Shown here: one piece after another, positions 37,242 to 45,555 of the stretch | How positions within the stretch are numbered: position 1 is the stretch's first letter | Layout: each line of letters begins with the position of its first letter | NCBI RefSeq assembly: GCF_904846705.1 | Contig: NZ_CAJHBS010000001.1 | Coordinates: 230,175 to 294,174, forward strand | DNA from: Psychrobacter sp. Pi2-52 | Lineage (GTDB): Bacteria > Pseudomonadota > Gammaproteobacteria > Pseudomonadales > Moraxellaceae | Reading direction: 5' to 3' | Length of the DNA: 64,000 bases | Made by a program: the position numbers and the translations under genes | The notes under the pieces: generated by a model | Database searches by the model: none | What the model saw: only the letters and a program-made list of their open reading frames with translations | What the model was told of the DNA's origin: nothing

Positions 37242-38999
37242 CTATAACTGCGCCACCTCATATTGACTAAACTTATCAGTCATCATCAGCCTGCGTCCTA
37301 ATCGTAAAGAAGTTTGTTTATTACCAATACGCATGACGACTCTATCATCAGTTTGAAAGTACGAAGGTGATACGATTAACGTGCCGCTCGTCTGTAGCTG
37401 TTCATCCTTACCGAGAATAAATGCCGGTACAAAATGGTGACTTCGTGTTTTACTGCCTTCTAAACGTAGTCCACATGCTACAATTTTAAGCCCGAGTATC
37501 TGCCATTCCACTTCTGGATTTTTAGTATCGACATTTAACCAGCGTACCACCCCTATTGACCAATTAGGTTGTTCTGTATTTTCAGATCCATAGACCAAAA
37601 TCAGACTCATGATATGCAAAGGCTGCGGTGTTGTCCTAGAAAGATCAGAGTCATTTTTTTCTACAATAAGCTCTTCTTTATTGAGAATACTTTCGTCGAC
37701 AACATTCTCATTAGGCTTACCAGCTTTTGGCAACAAATGCAGTCTGCGATATGCTGAAGAACTGTCATGGTCGTCAAATATCTCAATGTTTATAACGCTA
37801 CTGCGGCTACGCTCGCTATCAAATGTATCGTATAAAGGTCTGTCTTCTTCTCGTAGATGTTTGATAGCGATCAAGTTGGCAAAAGTTTTTGAATGACCTA
37901 TATGGTAGTGTATATCGTTAAAATTGGTGATTAACTTTGCCTGCTGTTTGATAGTATATTTGGTTGGTAAGGTAAGTGGCGGCTGCAAATAGCGGTAGCT
38001 GATGGTCATCGAAATAGCATTAAGCAGACTATATTCTACTGTACCACCTTCCTCGATAAAGTCTTTTTTACGTGACTCAAAATACTCAACTATCGGTGTC
38101 AGTTCTATAAATAGACAGTCATGACGATCTTCATAGGGGTTGATATGAGAGTTGACTGTTAGATAGCTTGGCGGATTACTACTATGAAGATCAACGAAAA
38201 CTTTTGTCTCGGTGGCAGGCTCCATTGTCGCGACCATGTGTTTAGCCCAATCAGGCAATAGACGCTGTACGAGTAAGATATTCGGGCGCCTCATAGCACG
38301 CAAATTTAACAAGTGATGCAAACACATTTGGCAATATAACTGATGAATACTGTTTGTTTGGTTCATGACAGTATGTAGACTTAAATCAATATCAGCCACT
38401 TTTCTCTGATGAGCAAGATAATATAACTGATTGACTTTAGACCACAGGTAATTTGATGGCTTTCGATAGCACAGTGTTTCTTCTGCTAATAGTTTTTGGT
38501 ATCTTAATAGTGATTGATAAATCGCAATAGCAAGAGTGCTATCAGGTTTAGTCTCAGCACCAAAAAAACGCTGCCAACCTTTACCAGAAAATTGGTTTAA
38601 GGAGGCTTGTGACAACTGCGTCTCACGACGTATGACTTTGTCATAAACCATAATAATTAAATAATGCAGCGATTGCATTTGAGCGATATAAGACATCTGA
38701 TCCTGACTAAGCGCGCCTGTCTCATAGATATAGTGCTGCCTAAAATCTGCAATCAGTCGGTCTGAGGCATCAATGACTGTTGCCATTAATTTAAGACGCT
38801 GTTGTTCATCCATATTGGATTCACGTAATACTGTCAGTAGACTCTCTAAATGCTCTGTTTGCTGCTCTTGGGTAAGCGTAGGTAGCGTTGCTAACATCTT
38901 TAACAAGTAACGCTCTTGACCATTTACTGAGCGATTAGATAGCGGAGGTAGTGGCTCTGTAGAATCTAAATGCTCTCGAAACATTGATAACGTTATCAT
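37242..38999 (-). CDS. Unrecognised 585-residue protein upstream of fimX-like gene
   Basis: Large soluble protein with no signal peptide. The N-terminal 250 residues are helical and rich in Leu/Gln/Tyr (for example QSLHYLIIMVYDKVIRR and YYLAHQRKVADIDLSLH); the middle is mixed; the C-terminal 110 residues look beta-rich, beginning WSIGVVRWLN at 480-489 and ending with basic strands. The GVVRW module resembles C-terminal domains in pseudomonad proteins sometimes grouped with PilZ-like c-di-GMP binders, but no complete RxxxR...DxSxxG motif is visible, so I do not assign it. The position next to the FimX-like gene suggests a regulatory role. A 7-bp tandem repeat lies about 280 bp upstream. Confidence 0.7.
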   Translation of the reverse strand: MITLSMFREHLDSTEPLPPLSNRSVNGQERYLLKMLATLPTLTQEQQTEHLESLLTVLRESNMDEQQRLKLMATVIDASDRLIADFRQHYIYETGALSQDQMSYIAQMQSLHYLIIMVYDKVIRRETQLSQASLNQFSGKGWQRFFGAETKPDSTLAIAIYQSLLRYQKLLAEETLCYRKPSNYLWSKVNQLYYLAHQRKVADIDLSLHTVMNQTNSIHQLYCQMCLHHLLNLRAMRRPNILLVQRLLPDWAKHMVATMEPATETKVFVDLHSSNPPSYLTVNSHINPYEDRHDCLFIELTPIVEYFESRKKDFIEEGGTVEYSLLNAISMTISYRYLQPPLTLPTKYTIKQQAKLITNFNDIHYHIGHSKTFANLIAIKHLREEDRPLYDTFDSERSRSSVINIEIFDDHDSSSAYRRLHLLPKAGKPNENVVDESILNKEELIVEKNDSDLSRTTPQPLHIMSLILVYGSENTEQPNWSIGVVRWLNVDTKNPEVEWQILGLKIVACGLRLEGSKTRSHHFVPAFILGKDEQLQTSGTLIVSPSYFQTDDRVVMRIGNKQTSLRLGRRLMMTDKFSQYEVAQL

Positions 39000-39388
39000 C
39001 AGTATCTTTACTCTCTATTAGTCACTCCGAAGCAATCAGTAATATGCAGCAGTACAAATACATGTATGGCATAAAAAATGTTTGTTAAGCTAGACTATAG
39101 AAAAGTGATGATATCTATTTATTGTAAGCCTAAATCTAGCAGTACGCTCTGACAATACCTACATACTGTCAAAATCTTACATCTAAAATTGTATATTTTT
39201 AAGTTAGCTTACATACTGACAGTCTATATTCTGCTCCAATCATATATCTATATATACTTATACAAAAGTATAAATCCTAGATTTTAGTTTTTAGTTTTTA
39301 GTTTTTAGTTTTGAAAGATACTATCCGTATCTTTTTTAAGAGCCTCTCTTTGTTTACTAATTCTCCTAAATTGTTATAGTGCCCTATA
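39000..39388. other. 389-bp intergenic region
   Basis: There is no gene. It holds the promoter region of the 585-residue gene and the tandem TTTTTAG repeat at 39282-39308. No clear terminator was found for epmB, which ends at 39389. Confidence 0.4.
39282..39312. repeat. Heptanucleotide tandem repeat (TTTTTAG)
   Basis: A partial unit (39282-39287), three full TTTTTAG units (39288-39308) and a trailing TTTT give about four and a half copies. It lies 283 bp upstream of the 585-residue gene. Such runs can change in copy number by slippage. Confidence 0.85.
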
Positions 39389-40396
39389 TTAGCTATTGCT
39401 GTAAATATCAATCGGCACTTTAAAAGGTCTATTCGGTAACTCTCTGACTAACTTAGGAACAAGATAACCTGGCAATGATGCTAACAATGACCAATAAAGC
39501 TCAATCGCTGCTTGCTCACTACTATCAAAATGTGCCGCGCCAGCCACTTTGTCCAACACATGTAAATAGTATGGTAGCACGCCACAAGTAAACAAACGCT
39601 GACTAAGCTGCACTTGCGCGTCAAGAGTATCGTTGACACCTTTTAACAACACGGCTTGGTTTAATAGAGTAATCCCAGCTGCTCTCGCACGTTGCAAGTA
39701 TTCAGTAGTTGGTGCATCTAGCTCATTGGCATGATTACAGTGAATGACCATGACAATATGACAGCGACTTTGAGATAGCCTTTCTAGCAATGCAGCGTCC
39801 AAGCGTGCGGGTATCACCAATGGCAAACGCGTATGCAGCCGAATGGTAGTAATCTGCGGAAGAGACTCCAAAGTATCTAACCATAAAAACAAACGTCTAT
39901 TGGTCACATTTAGTGGGTCACCACCACTCAGAATTACCTCATTTACCTCAGAATTTGCATTAATATAGTTGATGATATTTTCTTTTGCATCAGCAGTCGG
40001 CATATTGGCACTATAGTCAAAATGCTGGCGAAAGCAGTAACGGCAGTGAATAGCACACGCGCCTGTAATCGTTAATAACACTCTTGATTGATACTTATGG
40101 AGCAAACCTTTTACAGGGTTTTGAGTGTTTTCGCTCAGCGGATCTGCTACGTAGCCTGTGACGTTAATCTGCTCTTGCTGGTCTGGCAACACTTGTTTAA
40201 GCAGGGGATCATTACGGTCGCCAATAGCCATTTTTGCCACAAAGCCACGCGGCACACGCAGTTCAAAATGCTTAGGTACGTAAACTTCTGCACGCATTGA
40301 TTCAAGCTGTAGGATACTCAATAGCTCATCAACAGATGTAATAGCTTCCGATAATTGCGTTTGCCAGTTTTTTTGTGTGATTAAATGGTTTATCAT
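39389..40396 (-). CDS. epmB: EF-P beta-lysylation protein EpmB (lysine 2,3-aminomutase)
   Basis: Radical SAM enzyme producing (R)-beta-lysine used to modify EF-P. 335 residues. The 4Fe-4S binding cysteines are C114, C118 and C121 in GACAIHCRYCFRQHF; the following VILSGGDPL and RLHTRLPLVIPARL are the conserved aminomutase blocks. TAGG precedes the ATG. It diverges from efp, its substrate pathway partner, across about 160 bp. The ligase EpmA is not in the window. Confidence 0.94.
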   Translation of the reverse strand: MINHLITQKNWQTQLSEAITSVDELLSILQLESMRAEVYVPKHFELRVPRGFVAKMAIGDRNDPLLKQVLPDQQEQINVTGYVADPLSENTQNPVKGLLHKYQSRVLLTITGACAIHCRYCFRQHFDYSANMPTADAKENIINYINANSEVNEVILSGGDPLNVTNRRLFLWLDTLESLPQITTIRLHTRLPLVIPARLDAALLERLSQSRCHIVMVIHCNHANELDAPTTEYLQRARAAGITLLNQAVLLKGVNDTLDAQVQLSQRLFTCGVLPYYLHVLDKVAGAAHFDSSEQAAIELYWSLLASLPGYLVPKLVRELPNRPFKVPIDIYSNS

Positions 40397-40556
40397 GACA
40401 GCCTATTACCTGTGCCCAAAATCCGATATTATACGCCCTTAGTGTCTAGCCTATCAAAGTATCCTCGTTAATCCGTAAATACTTGGCATAACAGAAAATT
40501 TTGGTACAGTCAGCCCTATGTCTTACTATTATATTTACAACCCCTAGGAGTTTCTT

Positions 40557-41129
40557 GTGGCAAGTTTTTCTACTAATGAATTTAAAGCTGGTCTAAAAGT
40601 GATGCTTGATGGCAACCCTTGTGCCATTCTTGAAAACGAGTTTGTTAAGCCTGGTAAAGGTCAAGCCTTTAACCGTGTTAAGTTGCGCAACCTTCGTAGT
40701 GGCAAAGTACTGGAACAAACTTTCAAATCAGGTGACAGCTTAGAAGCTGCTGATGTGATGGATACTGAAATGAACTATCTATACAACGATGGCGAGTTTT
40801 GGCATTTTATGCATCCTGAGAGCTTTGAGCAGATTCAAGCGGACAAAAACGCAATGAGTGACTCAATCAAGTGGTTAAAAGAAAACAGCAATGCTCTATG
40901 TACCATTACGTTATTTAATGGCGCTCCTCTGTCAGTCACGCCGCCTAACTTCGTTGAGTTAGAAATCGTAGAAACAGATCCTGGCGTACGCGGCGATACT
41001 TCAGGCGGTGGTGGCAAACCTGCTAAATTAGAGACAGGTGCCGTTGTACGTGTACCATTATTTGTGCAACAAGGTGAAGTGGTACGTGTTGATACGCGTA
41101 CTGGCGACTACCAAACTCGCGTGAACTAA
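40557..41129 (+). CDS. efp: Translation elongation factor P
   Basis: Relieves ribosome stalling at polyproline stretches. 190 residues with the three-domain organisation; Lys34 lies in the KPGKGQA loop and is the site that EpmA/EpmB would beta-lysylate. The start codon is GTG at 40557, with AGGAG six bases upstream. C-terminal [12 protein letters not shown] end is typical ([10 protein letters not shown]). Divergent epmB and terminator at 41184 define a single-gene unit. Confidence 0.97.
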   Translation: MASFSTNEFKAGLKVMLDGNPCAILENEFVKPGKGQAFNRVKLRNLRSGKVLEQTFKSGDSLEAADVMDTEMNYLYNDGEFWHFMHPESFEQIQADKNAMSDSIKWLKENSNALCTITLFNGAPLSVTPPNFVELEIVETDPGVRGDTSGGGGKPAKLETGAVVRVPLFVQQGEVVRVDTRTGDYQTRVN

Positions 41130-41183
41130 TATCGCTCCGAACATGATTGATAGTTGATATTTACTGATATCTCTATCATCAAT

Positions 41184-41223
41184 AAAAAAGCTTAACCACC
41201 ATATAGGCGGTTAAGCTTTTTTT
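41184..41223 (+). terminator. efp terminator
   Basis: 14-bp stem AAAAAAGCTTAACC / GGTTAAGCTTTTTT with an 11-nt loop and T-run. Confidence 0.9.
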
Positions 41224-41286
41224 ATATTTATCGATCATGGTTAATCGAAATGCTAATCAATGGTGCTAATACTAATATCTAGTAAG

Positions 41287-43089
41287 TTACTCTTCTTCCA
41301 ATGATTGTTTCTGTATCAGCCAATACTGTACTAAGGCATTCAACTGCTCTTGCTTAAAAGGTTTGGTGCAATAATCCTGCATACCAACTTTCAGATACTT
41401 CTCACGCTCGCCGTCCATTGCATTGGCAGTCAGGGCTATAATGGGCGGCAATACTTGAGGATCATACAATTCATGCAATTTGATAGTTGCCTGCACTCCA
41501 TCCATAATCGGCATATGATGATCCATCAATATCACATCATAACGGTCAGGAAATAAAGCAAAAGCCTCAATTGCTTGCTGACCATCCGTAACATGGGTGA
41601 CAGTATGACCGCTGCTGGTTAGTGATTTTTTGGCTATGATCGCATTGACAGCATCATCCTCGACCAACAAGATATGGCCAGACCGCTCATGCGTAGGTTC
41701 AATCATAGTCGTATCGTGAGAGTCTTGCCATGTCTCATACTTGTTTTCATCAATAGTAGTCAGCGGTAATAAAACACTAAATGTCGTACCAACCCCTACT
41801 TCACTGTTTACGTGAATGTGACCACCCATCAAATCGACTAGGGACTTACAAACAGACAGTCCAAGTCCAGTACCACCGTAAATACGATGAGTAAACTTAT
41901 TTGCTTGGTCATAAGCGTCAAATATCGCCTCTAACGACTCCTCTTTGATACCAACACCCGTATCTTTTACTTCTATACACAAAGTCATGTTCTGACCAGT
42001 TTTATCGCATTCTATTTTGTTTGCTTCTTTTTCTTGACTCGTACTCACGAATTTTTCGTCAATGTTATTTGGACAGTAACAATTGTCCATATGTTTAACA
42101 TCGATACTTACTTGACCACCTTCACGTGTAAACTTGATCGCGTTATTGACCAAGTTTGCGATAATCTGCTTTAGACGTACAGGGTCGCCGTTTACATAAG
42201 GTGATAGTGTTTCAGTATAATGATAATCTAAGGTTACACCTCTTTGACGTGCCTTTATTGCAAATAAACTGACGACTTCATTACATAAACTAGATAAATT
42301 CAATGGAATAGAATCAATCGTCATTTTTCCAGACTCAACCTTCGATAAGTCTAAAATACCGTTAATAATGACCATTAAATGCTCATTGGAGACTTTAATG
42401 TTATCAACATAGTCACGCTGTTCGCTACTGAGTTCGGTATCACCTAACATCTCTACCATACCGATAATACCGTTCATCGGTGTACGAATCTCATGACTCA
42501 TATTAGCCAAAAAGCTTGATTTCATCTCATTAGCACGCTTAGCATCGCGTTGTTTGTCTTGTAATTTCAACGCATCTGCGGCCATCATTGCAAACTGCGC
42601 CAATATCTTTTCTTGTTGACTACTAAAACTCTGATGTGGCTCAGTATCCATAAGACATAAGGTGCCTAGACGATACCTTTTGTTGTCTTCATTCAAGATA
42701 ATAGGTGCCCCAACATAAAATCGTAGATACGGAGCGCCTGTGACCATCGGACTTTGGCTAAAACGACTATCCTTAAAGGTGTCTAGCACGATTAATACAT
42801 CATCAGACAATATTGTATAATTACAAAAAGCCGTGTTACGTGGCCCTTTGCTTACAGCCTCATCTTCACTATCGAATTGGCAGGCTGGCTTTAAATATTG
42901 GGTTTCCTCATCCATAAAAGTAATGGTGACTACAGGCACATCAAAAAACAGCTTCACGAGTTCAACAAGCCGATCAAACGCAGGCTCCTCATCTTCATTG
43001 AGTACCTGATACTTTCTTAGCTTATTGATACGCTCTATTTCATCTACCGCGACAGGGTAGCTCTGCTGAGGTGAGTTAGATATAGACAA
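41287..43089 (-). CDS. GAF-hybrid histidine kinase with receiver
   Basis: 600-residue soluble sensor kinase. GAF-like domain about 20-175 ([32 protein letters not shown]); phospho-acceptor His199 in [12 protein letters not shown]; ATPase boxes [10 protein letters not shown] (N), DTGVGI (G1) and GGTGLGLSV (G2); C-terminal receiver from about 465 with [10 protein letters not shown], acceptor Asp in [12 protein letters not shown] and the conserved lysine in YCTKPFKQE. The start codon is TTG at 43089 with GGAG spaced seven bases upstream. It has no transmembrane segment. No cognate regulator lies beside it. Confidence 0.92.
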   Translation of the reverse strand: MSISNSPQQSYPVAVDEIERINKLRKYQVLNEDEEPAFDRLVELVKLFFDVPVVTITFMDEETQYLKPACQFDSEDEAVSKGPRNTAFCNYTILSDDVLIVLDTFKDSRFSQSPMVTGAPYLRFYVGAPIILNEDNKRYRLGTLCLMDTEPHQSFSSQQEKILAQFAMMAADALKLQDKQRDAKRANEMKSSFLANMSHEIRTPMNGIIGMVEMLGDTELSSEQRDYVDNIKVSNEHLMVIINGILDLSKVESGKMTIDSIPLNLSSLCNEVVSLFAIKARQRGVTLDYHYTETLSPYVNGDPVRLKQIIANLVNNAIKFTREGGQVSIDVKHMDNCYCPNNIDEKFVSTSQEKEANKIECDKTGQNMTLCIEVKDTGVGIKEESLEAIFDAYDQANKFTHRIYGGTGLGLSVCKSLVDLMGGHIHVNSEVGVGTTFSVLLPLTTIDENKYETWQDSHDTTMIEPTHERSGHILLVEDDAVNAIIAKKSLTSSGHTVTHVTDGQQAIEAFALFPDRYDVILMDHHMPIMDGVQATIKLHELYDPQVLPPIIALTANAMDGEREKYLKVGMQDYCTKPFKQEQLNALVQYWLIQKQSLEEE

Positions 43090-43119
43090 GGTAAACTCCG
43101 TTAAATAATATCAGACGTA

Positions 43120-43980
43120 TTAGTTACGACTCGTCTGTCTTATTAATAATTGTAATGCTTCACTCACCATAATCATCGCCACTACTGACGTAACGACCAC
43201 TGCTGAGCCATAACCACCGCACTGCAGACCACCTGTCTGACAGCTTTTATCTACAATTGGCGGCTCTGTCGAATAGACACATTTGATACCAAATTTCTCT
43301 TTTAAAGCACTGTTAATGCCTTTTTCGTGGCGTAACTTGTTGCGTAACTTTGCAAGTAGTGGGTCTTGATAACAGTCACGCAAATCACTTACTCTAATCT
43401 GACTTGGATCTATCTTACCACCTGCACCGCCCGCACAGACCAACTTTAGTTTATTAAAACGACAGTGTAAAGCGATTGCTAGTTTCGCATTCATATCGTC
43501 TACACAGTCTAAAATAACAATCGGTCTACCCTGAGCAGTAGCGGATTTGACCGCTTCACGACTTGGTAAGAGTGTGGCGACATTATCTACTGTCAAAAAG
43601 TCATCGACCAAATTTAAGGTTACTGTGGGATTAATCTCTCTAATACGAGTTGCCATTGCTTCAATTTTACTTTGACCAAATGTGCTGTCCAATGCAGGCA
43701 GTTGGCGATTGACATTAGAAGCAACCAATACATCCAAATCAATCAACGTAATCGTTCCCACTGCTGTCCGAGCCAGCGCCTCTGCTGCCCAAGAGCCCAC
43801 CCCTCCTACACCAATAATGTAGACATGAGCTGCCGAAAAAGTATTAACCGCAGAGGTACCATATAGTGTCCGTGTACCTTGAAAACGACGATCGTACTGC
43901 TCATCTTGTTGGCGCGATTCGTCTTGTGCAAGACTGTCTTCGACGGATTCTAGTTGTTCAAATTGTCGCGTGTCACTCAT
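43120..43980 (-). CDS. tcdA: tRNA cyclic-t6A dehydratase TcdA
   Basis: E1-like, ATP-dependent enzyme that dehydrates t6A37 of tRNA to its cyclic form. 286 residues. Nucleotide-binding loop VYIIGVGGVGSWAAEALARTAVG near residue 50, then LIDLDVLVASNVNRQLPAL, VILDCVDDMNAKLAI and the cysteine stretch near KSCQTGGLQCGGYGSAV. A polar, Gln/Asp-rich 35-residue N-terminal extension is longer than in E. coli. It lies 30 bp upstream of the kinase gene on the same strand. Confidence 0.92.
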   Translation of the reverse strand: MSDTRQFEQLESVEDSLAQDESRQQDEQYDRRFQGTRTLYGTSAVNTFSAAHVYIIGVGGVGSWAAEALARTAVGTITLIDLDVLVASNVNRQLPALDSTFGQSKIEAMATRIREINPTVTLNLVDDFLTVDNVATLLPSREAVKSATAQGRPIVILDCVDDMNAKLAIALHCRFNKLKLVCAGGAGGKIDPSQIRVSDLRDCYQDPLLAKLRNKLRHEKGINSALKEKFGIKCVYSTEPPIVDKSCQTGGLQCGGYGSAVVVTSVVAMIMVSEALQLLIRQTSRN

Positions 43981-44080
43981 AACAGATCAAATTCTCTTTT
44001 CAAATATTTTGGTTGTCATTTATTTGGCTAGTACTTTTTAGCTTCTAATTACAACGATGCTTTTCTTATAAGTAGCACAG

Positions 44081-45037
44081 TTACATTGGATAAGCCCAGT
44101 CTACTTTCAGAGCATCACAGCTATTTTGCCACAATTGCTTAGCAAGTTTATCATGTGGTATCTCTAATAGCTCACTCAAGCTTGCTAATACCCATGGCAG
44201 ATTGGCTGGTATATTTCTATCATGTGAATCAGTATCATCCGTTGTCTGACACATAATAGGTGTCATATCTGGACAATCCGTTTCAATGACCAAGCATTCG
44301 ATGCCATGACTCTCAACTGCTACTTGAATAGCACGGCGCAGTTTTTTGGCCTTCGGATTGGTAATCTGACCCGTGACACCAAGCTTAAACCCTAATTTTA
44401 CAAAAGCCTTTGCCTCTTGCTCACCCCCGCTAAAGCTGTGGGCAATACCGCCTAATTTATGCGCATCGTATTTATGCGCTTTTAATATTGCGAGCGCTTC
44501 AGCATGCGCTTTACGAATATGCAGCATCACTGGCAGTCGATGGGCCACTGCTATATCCAACTGCGCCGCAAAGAACCTTTTTTGTTTAGCAAATACATCA
44601 GGCTGCTTCATTGTATTGGTAAAGGTATCTAATCCAATCTCACCAATAGCTAACGGACGACGCTCTATCACCATTTGTTCAAGTTGTATCAAATGATCAT
44701 CGGTATGCTGCTCAATATAAAAAGGATGTAAACCTAGCGCGATATAGGCTGCAACATCACACTTATCTTCATTATCCACCTTTGTCACAGACGATTGTGA
44801 CATGTTATTGATGAAACCTTGAGTATCGTACATTCGATCAAAATACTGATATAGATAACCTACTAGCACTAAGTGACGGATACCTTGACTATAAGCCTGC
44901 TCTACCTGCTCTCTGCGATCATTGTCGAACACTGGAGCATCAAAATGTGTATGCGTATCTATAAGAGGATAGACATTTTTTAAAGCTTCTCTAGTGTTTG
45001 TTCTCTCAGCCATAGTCGCTGATTTTCTGCCACACAT
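44081..45037 (-). CDS. TatD family metal-dependent hydrolase
   Basis: 318-residue TIM-barrel nuclease of the TatD family. Metal ligands: DTHTHFDAP near residue 28, GEIGLDTFTNT, LPVMLHIRKAH, IAHSFSGGEQEAK and VIETDCPDM. The product is a cytoplasmic deoxyribonuclease in studied relatives. ATG at 45037 has GGAG seven bases upstream; the TTG before it is rejected. A possible internal start is at MAERTN. It lies upstream of tcdA on the same strand. Confidence 0.9.
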   Translation of the reverse strand: MCGRKSATMAERTNTREALKNVYPLIDTHTHFDAPVFDNDRREQVEQAYSQGIRHLVLVGYLYQYFDRMYDTQGFINNMSQSSVTKVDNEDKCDVAAYIALGLHPFYIEQHTDDHLIQLEQMVIERRPLAIGEIGLDTFTNTMKQPDVFAKQKRFFAAQLDIAVAHRLPVMLHIRKAHAEALAILKAHKYDAHKLGGIAHSFSGGEQEAKAFVKLGFKLGVTGQITNPKAKKLRRAIQVAVESHGIECLVIETDCPDMTPIMCQTTDDTDSHDRNIPANLPWVLASLSELLEIPHDKLAKQLWQNSCDALKVDWAYPM

Positions 45038-45174
45038 CAATGGACTCCAAAACTAACTTTTTAAAACATAAAACTAAGTAATAAACGCTGAGCAATTTTT
45101 CCTATATAAATATTTTTATAGAAGAATATTACTATAAACGCATTGCTGAGCTTTTATTTTCTAATTACTAACTT

Positions 45175-45351
45175 CTATTTATTAGCTGTATTCTCGTGAG
45201 CATCATCAATATCACTACCCTCAGATACGGTATCATGGTTATTTACTGTCTTCGTATTGTCCTTTCGACTACTGCGCCTAGGAATGAGCAATAGCGCAGT
45301 TGCAGCCACACTTAGTAAAAGCCATTTTTTTGTATTATTATAATCTTTCAT
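45175..45351 (-). CDS. Small 58-residue membrane peptide
   Basis: Reading frame of 58 codons: a short lysine-containing N-terminus, a single hydrophobic helix (residues about 10-23, WLLLSVAATALLLI), an RRSSRK stop-transfer and an acidic, Asp/Glu/Asn-rich tail. The composition pattern is that of a genuine single-pass membrane peptide. No strong ribosome site. It lies between tatD-like and gspD genes on the same strand. Not recognised as a family. Confidence 0.5.
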   Translation of the reverse strand: MKDYNNTKKWLLLSVAATALLLIPRRSSRKDNTKTVNNHDTVSEGSDIDDAHENTANK

Positions 45352-45468
45352 TTTAGTTTCTGATTTACTGTGGTGGAAAGCAAGATACGTAACTCATTAT
45401 TCTATTAGTAACTAATATACCCAAATATAAAAGCGGCTATGTTTATCTGTGTTATGAATACGCAAGCT

Positions 45469-45505
45469 AATGTACGATGTAACTAGTATCTATCACATCG
45501 TACAT
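45469..45505. terminator. Inverted repeat after gspD
   Basis: 12-bp perfect arms AATGTACGATGT / ACATCGTACATT with a 13-nt spacer, 51 bp downstream of the gspD stop. No T-run, so it may be a weak terminator or a binding site. Confidence 0.5.
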
Positions 45506-45555
45506 TAATTTATGTCAGTTGAATCATATTAACCGTTATGTATAAGGCTAATATT

